NCBI GenBank assembly: GCA_027031945.1
Contig: JALVPE010000027.1
Span: 1 to 6,070 of the forward strand
DNA: 6,070 bases
Direction of reading: 5' to 3'
DNA from: Candidatus Moraniibacteriota bacterium
GTDB lineage: Bacteria > Patescibacteriota > Minisyncoccia > Moranbacterales > GCA-2747515
Under the pieces are notes generated by a model. It did not search any database. It saw only the letters and a program-made list of their open reading frames with translations, and was not told the origin of the DNA. The position numbers were made by a program, and so were the translations under genes. Below are positions 1-4,618 of the stretch, one piece after another (within the stretch, counting starts at the first letter, position 1; every line of letters starts with the position of its first letter).

Positions 1-34
1 TTGTTCCAAGATCAATTCCTAATATTTTTCCCAT
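1..34 (-). CDS. dnaK: DnaK (Hsp70 chaperone), N-terminal fragment cut by the window edge
   Basis: Only the first 11 codons are inside the window, reading MGKILGIDLGT from an ATG at 34-32. This is the phosphate-1 strand of the Hsp70 ATPase domain, which begins nearly all bacterial DnaK proteins (G-I-D-L-G-T-T-N). DnaK is the cytosolic ATP-driven chaperone that works with GrpE and DnaJ. The gene is last of the visible hrcA, grpE, hsp20, dnaK series on the same strand, which is independent support for the call. It follows hsp20 after a 151-nt gap. No Shine-Dalgarno is visible; the upstream sequence is almost pure A/T. The rest of the gene, and possibly dnaJ, should lie to the left of the window (inference). 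Confidence 0.88.
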   Translation of the reverse strand, partial: MGKILGIDLGT

Positions 35-148
35 ATTATTTTAAATTAAATTAATTATAAATTAAACTTTTTATCATCTTTGTGAATATAAAATTATCGC
101 GATTTAATTTCATATTCAGAAAAAACGACAAATAATAATTTCTCTATA

Positions 149-173
149 CTCTCCCCCACAAAGTGAGGGAGAG
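149..173 (-). other. Strong hairpin in the hsp20-dnaK spacer (possible weak terminator, processing or stability element)
   Basis: The 151-nt spacer 35-185 contains one clear structure. Arms 149-159 (CTCTCCCCCAC) and 163-173 (GTGAGGGAGAG) pair over 11 positions with a single C-A mismatch and an AAA loop. On the minus (operon) strand, what follows is TATAGAGAAATTATTATTT, which is T-rich but not a real T-tract, so a strong rho-independent terminator is doubtful. It may lower read-through into dnaK or protect the 3' end of the hsp20 message (inference). The rest of the spacer is A/T-rich. It holds an AAATTA/TAATTT inverted repeat at 91-110 around TCGCGA, and a TATAAT on the minus strand at 59-54 with no convincing -35. 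No second CIRCE is present here. Confidence 0.5.
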
Positions 174-185
174 AAGGAAAAAGCA

Positions 186-614
186 TTATTTTTTCTTTTT
201 TCCTTTTAGTTTTACAGCAATTTTCTTTGGTTTAGCCTCTTCCGCTTTTGGCAAAATAATTTTCAAAATACCATTTTCATATTCTGCCTCAGCATCTTGA
301 CCTTTAACGCCAAGTGGCAAAATTACCGATCTTGAAAATGATCCTTCACGAATCTCTTTGCGATAAAAATCTTCTTTTTTAACCTCCTTTTTCTCTTTTG
401 TTTCGCCAGAGATTGTCAACACATCATTTTCAACCGAAATATCTACGTTTTCCGGATCAATACTGGGTAAAGATGTTTCGACAATAAGATTATCATTGTC
501 TTGATAAACATCGATCGCCGGCGTAAAACTTTGTGTTGCAAATGAAAACAGATCTTCTCCAAAAAATCTTTCAATGTCCGTAGCTGGCGTAAAACGCATA
601 ATTTCTCTTGTCAT
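186..614 (-). CDS. Small heat-shock protein, Hsp20/alpha-crystallin family
   Basis: A 142-residue ATP-independent holdase that should bind unfolding proteins in the cytosol and pass them to DnaK. The alpha-crystallin domain covers roughly residues 32-122: it opens with the FTPAIDVYQDND strand, continues with V-D-I-S-V-E-N-D-V-L-T-I-S-G-E, and closes with the family signature NGILKIILP (114-122). The C-terminal I-x-V anchor is IAV (132-134), followed by a lysine-rich tail ending KGKKKK. The N-terminal arm is short (about 30 residues). M1 is chosen over M6 because a near-perfect Shine-Dalgarno (AAGGAGGTGA) lies 7 nt before it. The gene sits 33 nt after grpE and before dnaK, so it is probably transcribed from the CIRCE promoter. 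Bacterial Hsp20 genes are often elsewhere; here it is inserted between grpE and dnaK. Confidence 0.95.
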   Translation of the reverse strand: MTREIMRFTPATDIERFFGEDLFSFATQSFTPAIDVYQDNDNLIVETSLPSIDPENVDISVENDVLTISGETKEKKEVKKEDFYRKEIREGSFSRSVILPLGVKGQDAEAEYENGILKIILPKAEEAKPKKIAVKLKGKKKK

Positions 615-621
615 AAATGTG

Positions 622-631
622 TCACCTCCTT
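622..631 (-). promoter_or_regulatory. Near-perfect Shine-Dalgarno of hsp20
   Basis: On the minus strand the sequence is AAGGAGGTGA, ending 7 nt before the hsp20 ATG at 614. It is complementary to the whole usual anti-SD at the 3' end of 16S rRNA. It fixes the start at M1. It stands out because the other genes of this operon (hrcA, grpE, dnaK) have no recognisable SD, so hsp20 may be translated much more strongly than its neighbours (inference). Confidence 0.85.
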
Positions 632-647
632 TCTATTTAAATTTAAA

Positions 648-1553
648 TTATTTATCTTCACTATTCTTCAATACTACACGAGCAGGTCTTAAAATTTTGT
701 CTCCAATTTTATAACCCGGTTGTGCAATTTTTTCTACTTTAGCATCTTCGTTTAATTTTGTTTTGTTATCATCTTTTATCGCTTCCATTATGTTCGGATC
801 AAATTCATCTCCTACTTTGATATCGATCCTGGTCACATTGTGATCTTCAAATACCTTGTCCATCTGTTGCTGTATAAACATTATTCCGGTCACCCATGGA
901 CTATCCGCTTCACCTTCCGGAATATGCCCTGTTGCCGCATGAAAATTATCTAATATTGGCAACATATCATTTATAACTCCTTCTGTTGCATATTTTGTAA
1001 ATTCTTTTCGATTTTCAACTTGTCGCTTTTTATAATTATCAAAATCTGCTAAACATCTGTGCAATCTATCCACTGCTTCCATCGACTCAATTTGATTTAG
1101 AGCTTTTCGAACTGCATTTTTAATCCAAGGCTTTACATCTTTCATATCCAATATTTCATCTGCACTCGCCCATAAATATTCAACATGCTCATCACTTAAT
1201 TTTATCTCTTCATCATTATAAAACATCGCTAAATGAATAATAACCACTCCATGATGTTGAGCTTTCTTGTTGCGCATAAACTCAACTGTACAAAGTTCTG
1301 TCTTGACATCAAAATTTATACCTATTTCCTCTTGAATCTCTCTTGCAAAAGCTTTATCTAAGTCAATTTCATTTTCATCAATATGACCCCCCGGCAAATC
1401 CCATGGACCATATTTTTTCATCCATTCCTTATGTGCTGTATGACCATCCTTATTTTCTACTGCCTTTAAAACAAGAAACTTCTTATTTTCCCGGTTGTAA
1501 AACAATGCTTTTTGAGATACTCTCAACAACTTTCTTTTCTTTATTTTATCCAT
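648..1553 (-). CDS. grpE: NUDIX hydrolase - GrpE fusion (DnaK nucleotide exchange factor with N-terminal NUDIX domain)
   Basis: A 301-residue protein with two domains in one uninterrupted frame. Residues about 10-150 form a NUDIX domain. The NUDIX box is G56-x5-E62-x8-R71-E72-I-x-E75-E76-x-G78-I79, with all metal-binding glutamates present; the gap between E62 and RE is 8 rather than the canonical 7. It is preceded by PWDLPGGH (50-57), typical of the family. Residues about 158-297 form GrpE: the coiled-coil end ADFDNYKKR (169-177), MLPILDNF (197-204), GDEFDPNIMEAI (248-259, the GrpE signature region) and PGYKIGDKILRPARVVL (279-295). GrpE drives ADP release from DnaK. The NUDIX domain replaces most of the usual N-terminal coiled coil. 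The ATG follows the hrcA stop by 12 nt, without an SD. An internal start at M158 (codon at 1082-1080) could in principle give GrpE alone, but has no SD either. The NUDIX substrate cannot be read from sequence. Confidence 0.93.
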   Translation of the reverse strand: MDKIKKRKLLRVSQKALFYNRENKKFLVLKAVENKDGHTAHKEWMKKYGPWDLPGGHIDENEIDLDKAFAREIQEEIGINFDVKTELCTVEFMRNKKAQHHGVVIIHLAMFYNDEEIKLSDEHVEYLWASADEILDMKDVKPWIKNAVRKALNQIESMEAVDRLHRCLADFDNYKKRQVENRKEFTKYATEGVINDMLPILDNFHAATGHIPEGEADSPWVTGIMFIQQQMDKVFEDHNVTRIDIKVGDEFDPNIMEAIKDDNKTKLNEDAKVEKIAQPGYKIGDKILRPARVVLKNSEDK

Positions 1554-1565
1554 TGTGTTTTGAAT

Positions 1566-2312
1566 TTAATAACTTATATTACTTAATATCATAACTATTA
1601 CACTAAGTCCTCCTAAAGTTTTTTTTACTTGATCTATTAGCAACTTATTCTTTTCATATTCCATATTTTTCGGACCAATTAAGGCTACTATGCCTTTCTC
1701 TCCGTTTTGTTCATATTGACTAACTATCATTGAATAATTTTGAGTTTTGCTTATTGGATTTTCCTCTCCTATAAAAATTTTTGTCTCTCCATCTGATAAC
1801 TCAGCCATCAAATCATCACATTTTTCATCTATATAATCCAAACTCTCAGCCAATGCACAAATTTCATCCAAATTATCTGCATCTGCATCTGACAGAAGTG
1901 AACGTAAGCCACACTCAGAAAAATCATTGTTATGCGGTACTCCACTTATAGCTACATAACCACTCAAAGTTGAAAGTAATTTTGCAGTAGTTCGTGTGAG
2001 TCTGGAATTTTGAGCACGCAACTGCAACAATTCTTTTTGCATCATTTGTTGCTCCTCCTTTGACAGCTCCCTCTCCGGCATGATATTTTCTACAAAATAT
2101 CTATAACCTAAATCTGTAGGAATTCTACCGGCACTGGTATGTGGTTGATACAATAGGCCCTCATTCTCCAACCTTGCCATATCATTTCTAAGAGTAGCAG
2201 CTGAAACATCAAACCCATACTTTTCAACCAATATGGAAGAGCCGACAGGCAAACCATTCTTTGTATATTCTTCAATTACTGCTATTAAAATTTTTATCTG
2301 TCTTTCATTCAT
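1566..2312 (-). CDS. hrcA: Heat-inducible transcription repressor HrcA, short form
   Basis: A 248-residue DNA-binding repressor of heat-shock genes that recognises CIRCE operators. The N-terminal winged helix covers about residues 1-75, with PVGSSILVEKYGFDVSAATLRN (22-43, the recognition-helix region) and the diagnostic wing PHTSAGRIPT-x-x-GYRYFV (57-74). A helical stretch follows (80-115), then a core with GYVAISG (118-124), and a C-terminal part with IGPKNMEYEK that matches the IGP-x-x-M-x-Y motif of the family. HrcA is usually near 340 residues, so roughly 90 residues of the middle/inserted domain are missing; the frame is intact, so this looks like a genuine compact form rather than a broken gene. 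It is first in the operon, directly downstream of CIRCE, which fits autoregulation. The ATG coincides with the predicted transcription start, and no SD exists. Confidence 0.95.
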   Translation of the reverse strand: MNERQIKILIAVIEEYTKNGLPVGSSILVEKYGFDVSAATLRNDMARLENEGLLYQPHTSAGRIPTDLGYRYFVENIMPERELSKEEQQMMQKELLQLRAQNSRLTRTTAKLLSTLSGYVAISGVPHNNDFSECGLRSLLSDADADNLDEICALAESLDYIDEKCDDLMAELSDGETKIFIGEENPISKTQNYSMIVSQYEQNGEKGIVALIGPKNMEYEKNKLLIDQVKKTLGGLSVIVMILSNISY

Positions 2313-2318
2313 ATTTAT

Positions 2319-2347
2319 ATTATATACATGATTAGCACTCGTGTCAA
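2319..2347 (-). promoter_or_regulatory. Consensus sigma-70-type promoter of the hrcA heat-shock operon
   Basis: On the minus strand, a perfect -35 box TTGACA (2347-2342) is followed by 17 nt and a perfect -10 box TATAAT (2324-2319). Standard geometry puts +1 at about 2312, which is the A of the hrcA ATG, so a leaderless or nearly leaderless mRNA is predicted. The -35 lies entirely within the CIRCE spacer and the right arm region of the operator overlaps the promoter spacer, so HrcA binding should block RNA polymerase directly. Confidence 0.9.
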
Positions 2348-2358
2348 GAGAGTGCTAA
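2332..2358. promoter_or_regulatory. CIRCE operator (HrcA binding site)
   Basis: A perfect match to the CIRCE consensus: TTAGCACTC (2332-2340), a 9-nt spacer GTGTCAAGA, and GAGTGCTAA (2350-2358). One further A/T pair (2331, 2359) extends each arm to 10 bp. It is the known target of HrcA, which is encoded immediately downstream on the minus strand. It overlaps the core promoter rather than lying in the transcribed leader. Confidence 0.98.
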
Positions 2359-2361
2359 TTT

Positions 2362-2408
2362 ACAAAAATAAAAAGTTGGATAAGCGTGTGATTTACGCCT
2401 ACCCAACT
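2362..2408 (-). terminator. Rho-independent terminator of the yidD operon
   Basis: Read on the minus strand, 2408-2395 (AGTTGGGTAGGCGT) pairs with 2387-2374 (ACGCTTATCCAACT) over 14 positions, two of them G-T wobbles, with a 7-nt loop AAATCAC. It is followed at once by TTTTATTTTTG. It starts 6 nt after the stop of the last gene of the upstream operon (2415) and ends just before the CIRCE promoter, so it insulates the heat-shock operon from read-through. Confidence 0.92.
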
Positions 2409-2414
2409 GAAAAT

Positions 2415-2702
2415 CTACTGCGAAACAGCTATTAACCGCCCACCAGTAAAAGTGATTACCATATCTTTTTTATATCCCAACTCTTTCAGAGGAATGACAA
2501 TTTGAGCATTTCTCATAAGAGTTATCGTCTTTTGTGCATAGTCAATGATAACATCACATGCACTACGCAATATTTCTAGAATATCTTCTGAAACATTCGT
2601 AATGATAGCCTTATTTCTATTATGCAATCTTCCTGTGCAAAAACTGTCCTCGTTACATTTCTTATAAATGGTTCGAAAATTAATCCTCAATATTTTATGC
2701 AT
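2415..2702 (-). CDS. Hypothetical protein, 95 residues, second unknown gene behind yidD
   Basis: I do not recognise this family. The protein is small and soluble-looking, with no signal peptide or membrane segment. It has a basic N-terminus (residues 1-35, with two cysteines, C15 and C22) and an apparently beta-rich C-terminal half rich in V/I. The last ~35 residues (IVIPLKELGYKKDMVITFTGG, then RLIAV) loosely recall the 'IPKELR..LG...GD.V.....GGRLIL' pattern of AbrB-type swapped hairpins, but the Gly-Asp is absent and the helix is too short, so no function is assigned. It is probably a real gene: GAGGG (2712-2708) is a usable SD overlapping the upstream gene's end, the ATG is 2 nt after the preceding stop, and a strong terminator follows the TAG. 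This junction implies translational coupling with the 93-residue gene upstream. Confidence 0.8.
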   Translation of the reverse strand: MHKILRINFRTIYKKCNEDSFCTGRLHNRNKAIITNVSEDILEILRSACDVIIDYAQKTITLMRNAQIVIPLKELGYKKDMVITFTGGRLIAVSQ

Positions 2703-2704
2703 TT

Positions 2705-2986
2705 TTACCCTCTTATTTTTTTTATTATTTGACGAATTTGCCGAACCACGACCATTCTTTCATCACTATCTTGTGGTAAATGCACAACTTCTGCCATTTT
2801 TTTCACAAGATGATGTTCATTTAATTCTCTTGCAAGGATTCCAAAGTTAACAGTTGGCTCATAAATTCCACTACTGTCTCTAACAAACAGTAATTTTATA
2901 AACTCCACTGAAGCATTTGGAAAACCCAACTCTTCTCTAATTGTGACCCTAGCCTTATTCCTACTTGTAATTAAATTTAGATCCAT
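2705..2986 (-). CDS. Hypothetical protein, 93 residues, first unknown gene behind yidD
   Basis: I do not recognise this family. The protein is small, charged and cytosolic-looking, without membrane segments. The middle (residues about 25-55) has alternating hydrophobic strands (VEFIKLLFVRDSSGIYEP), and the C-terminal third looks helical and ends very basic (VVRQIRQIIKKIRG), which could suit nucleic acid or RNA binding, though that is only a guess from charge. A clear SD, GGGAGG (2996-2991), precedes the ATG by 4 nt. It lies 29 nt after yidD and 2 nt before the 95-residue gene on the same strand, so the three are very likely one transcript. It is not RnpA, which is the usual neighbour of yidD: the arginine-rich RNR motif of RNase P protein is absent. 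Confidence 0.8.
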   Translation of the reverse strand: MDLNLITSRNKARVTIREELGFPNASVEFIKLLFVRDSSGIYEPTVNFGILARELNEHHLVKKMAEVVHLPQDSDERMVVVRQIRQIIKKIRG

Positions 2987-3015
2987 TTTACCTCCCTATA
3001 TTATAATTTAGTTCT

Positions 3016-3321
3016 TTAATCATACATCTCCCTATGAGATATATCTTTGTGTAGTCCTTTTGCAGTTTTTTCTTTACCAATAACAGGATCAAGTCCTCCC
3101 TCATGCCACGGATGACATCTTCCGACACGCCTCGCACCCATCCACAAACCACGCAATACTCCGTAACGTTCTACGGCAGTATATGTGTATTGTGAACATG
3201 TGGGATAAAAACGACATTGTCGCTTTTGAGTGATGTGTGATAATAGACCATGATCCAATGAAATCGTCTTTTGATACACTTTTATAAATTGTAAAACAAC
3301 TTTTTTTATTAATATATTCAT
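3016..3321 (-). CDS. yidD: Membrane protein insertion efficiency factor YidD
   Basis: A 101-residue member of the YidD family, small peripheral inner-membrane proteins that assist insertion of membrane proteins together with YidC. The N-terminal 20 residues form an amphipathic helix (ILIKKVVLQFIKVYQKTIS). The core motif C-R-F-Y-P-T-C-S-Q-Y starts near residue 36, followed by A-V-E-R-Y-G-V-L-R-G-L-W, R-R-V-G-R-C-H-P-W and G-G-L-D-P-V. All three conserved cysteines are present. Length is normal, with a polar C-terminal tail of about 20 residues. In most bacteria yidD sits between rnpA and yidC; here it is followed by two unknown small genes and neither partner is in the window. No SD is visible before the ATG. 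Confidence 0.96.
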   Translation of the reverse strand: MNILIKKVVLQFIKVYQKTISLDHGLLSHITQKRQCRFYPTCSQYTYTAVERYGVLRGLWMGARRVGRCHPWHEGGLDPVIGKEKTAKGLHKDISHREMYD

Positions 3322-3342
3322 AGTAAATTATTGTAATACAAA

Positions 3343-3348
3343 ATTATA
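3343..3348 (-). promoter_or_regulatory. Candidate -10 box for the yidD operon
   Basis: A perfect TATAAT is read on the minus strand at 3348-3343, which would start transcription about 14 nt before the yidD ATG. No good -35 lies at the right distance. An alternative pair, TTGGAC (3359-3354) with TACAAT (3335-3330) at 18 nt spacing, would give a start right at the ATG. The region is so A/T-rich that chance matches are likely. Confidence 0.3.
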
Positions 3349-3394
3349 TTTTAGTCCAATTAAAATATAGAAACTGTTTAGTTCTATTCCTTGT

Positions 3395-3418
3395 CACGCC
3401 TGCGAAGCCTGCCCGTCC
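3395..3418. repeat. GC-rich island with a GCCTGC direct repeat (candidate dispersed repeat)
   Basis: A short run of about 70% G+C in an otherwise A/T-rich spacer contains GCCTGC (3398-3403), GAA, GCCTGC (3407-3412). It codes for nothing. Short GC-rich blocks of this kind are common as dispersed intergenic repeats in some Patescibacteria genomes, but copy number cannot be judged from one window. Confidence 0.35.
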
Positions 3419-3420
3419 AA

Positions 3421-3554
3421 TAAACAAGTATCTTTCTATGAATATAAATATATTCTCTAAATTTGTTCGAAAAATTTCAGACAATGCTATTCCAATCATT
3501 CGCTAATCGCTCATGAAAAAAAGCATTTCCAGAATGACATGAATTACTTGTTTA
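3421..3554. repeat. 134-bp segment bounded by perfect 10-bp inverted repeats (possible MITE- or REP-like element)
   Basis: TAAACAAGTA (3421-3430) is the exact inverse of TACTTGTTTA (3545-3554). Between them is non-coding sequence with a further AATGCT/AGCATT inverted repeat (3483-3488 and 3522-3527) and the partly matching runs ATTCCA and TTTCCAGAATG. A small hairpin TTTAGA-TAAA-TCTAAA (3551-3566) touches the right end. No clear target-site duplication flanks the ends. Together with the GC island at 3395-3418 this fills most of the 341-nt divergent spacer 3322-3662, in which I see no gene. A 10-bp A/T-rich match could be chance; the element call is tentative. Confidence 0.38.
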
Positions 3555-3600
3555 GATAAATCTAAATAGATACAAAATATGTCATAATTATACAAGTTTT

Positions 3601-3629
3601 TTGTCAAAAGACTGTTTTGCTGTTAAACT
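3601..3629 (+). promoter_or_regulatory. Candidate promoter of corA
   Basis: TTGTCA (3601-3606, 5 of 6 consensus bases), a 17-nt spacer and TAAACT (3624-3629, 4 of 6) would start transcription near 3636, leaving a leader of about 27 nt before the corA ATG. Spacing is ideal but the -10 is imperfect, and no SD follows. Confidence 0.42.
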
Positions 3630-3662
3630 AAAATAAACATAAATATAAACCAAAATTAACAA

Positions 3663-4574
3663 ATGAAAATAGTTAAGCATGAAAAAGTCACATGGATTGA
3701 TCTTGAAAATCCATCAAAGACCGATATTGACTATATCCGAGAAAATTTTGATGTCCATCCACTTGCGGTTGAAGAATTTACAACACCGACATATCGTGCC
3801 CGTGCTACCAAATACAGCAATTGTCTTTTTCTTACAATTCACATTCCTTTGTTTGATTCTGAAAAAAGAACAACCTATGCAAGCGAGATTGATATACTTC
3901 TGACAAAATCTCATCTAATCACAGGACATACAAAAAGCATTTATCAACTGGATAAATTTTTTGATGCTCTGCAACAAAGTGAAGGAAAACGTCGCACATA
4001 TATGATTCACTCTACAGCACACTTGTTATATGAAGTATTCAAACTTCTCACCGAATCGTGCTTTCCACGACTTGATCATGTTACAAAACACATTGACGAT
4101 ATTCAAGAAGGAATTTTTGGTGGCAATGAACGACAAATGGTACGTGAAATAAGTGTTGTCAAACGTGATATCTTAAATTTCCGCAGAACTCTTATGCCAC
4201 AACGTTCCATTATTGAATCAATCATTTCACAATCAAATGGTACTGTTCCAGAAGATATAAAAATGTATTATCATGATCTTATTGGTACAAATATTAGATT
4301 ATGGAACGATTTGGAAAGTGCTAAAGAAACAATCATCTCTTTAGAAAAAACAAATAATTCACTTTTATCTGAAAAAATTAATCAACGAATGCGCACCATT
4401 ACGGTTTTTTCAGTTTTGTGGATCCCAGTAACAATATATTTGAGTGTATTTAATTTAAATATTATACATATGCCACTAAAAGACAATCCTTTTGCATTTT
4501 TAATTCATTTATCTGCACTACTTATAATATCAGCTATAACCTTCATAATATTTAAAGTTGCAAAATGGATATAA
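3663..4574 (+). CDS. corA: CorA-family divalent cation transporter with a non-canonical NLN motif
   Basis: A 303-residue inner-membrane protein with the CorA layout: an N-terminal cytosolic alpha/beta domain (about 1-125, including W-I-D-L-E-N-P and H-P-L-A-V-E-E), a long helical stalk (about 126-245, with LDHVTKHIDDIQEGIF, then KRDILNFRR-x-L-x-P-Q-R), and two C-terminal membrane helices (about 246-263 and 277-297) joined by a short periplasmic loop. CorA pentamers carry Mg2+ (also Co2+, Ni2+) into the cell. The normally invariant G-M-N at the end of TM1 reads N264-L265-N266, and the loop M-P-E-L reads M-P-L-K (270-273), so only the Asn of GMN survives and the loop glutamate is gone. The substrate may therefore differ. 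No SD is visible. Divergent to yidD and 44 nt ahead of cysS, with which it may be co-transcribed. Confidence 0.9.
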   Translation: MKIVKHEKVTWIDLENPSKTDIDYIRENFDVHPLAVEEFTTPTYRARATKYSNCLFLTIHIPLFDSEKRTTYASEIDILLTKSHLITGHTKSIYQLDKFFDALQQSEGKRRTYMIHSTAHLLYEVFKLLTESCFPRLDHVTKHIDDIQEGIFGGNERQMVREISVVKRDILNFRRTLMPQRSIIESIISQSNGTVPEDIKMYYHDLIGTNIRLWNDLESAKETIISLEKTNNSLLSEKINQRMRTITVFSVLWIPVTIYLSVFNLNIIHMPLKDNPFAFLIHLSALLIISAITFIIFKVAKWI

Positions 4575-4618
4575 AAATAGTATGTTAATAACTAGTAATT
4601 AGTAAGTTAATCTGTTTG

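Noticed and set aside
35..185. Separate dnaK promoter or second CIRCE upstream of dnaK
   Set aside because: No TTAGCACTC/GAGTGCTAA arms are present, and the TATAAT at 59-54 lacks a -35 at a workable distance in very A/T-rich DNA.
1343..1594. Open frame of 83 codons on the plus strand
   Set aside because: It lies antisense to the NUDIX-GrpE gene, has no SD, and its product shows no family features; a shadow of the real gene.
2415..2530. AbrB-like reading of the C-terminus of the 95-residue protein
   Set aside because: The IVIPLKELG...GGRLIAV pattern is suggestive, but the Gly-Asp pair is missing and the helix is short, so it is not safe as a call without a profile search.
2668..2850. Open frame of 60 codons on the plus strand with a hydrophobic N-terminus
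   Set aside because: Antisense to the two unknown genes, which have SDs and a terminator. The hydrophobic look comes from the complement of Lys-rich codons.
2640..2960. Shared RNKA segments in the two unknown proteins, hinting at tandem duplication
   Set aside because: Only four residues match and the surrounding sequence does not align, so chance is likely.
3679..3914. Short open frames on both strands within corA, and another on the minus strand at 4835-5020 within cysS
   Set aside because: Each is inside a clearly identified gene in another frame and has no start signal.
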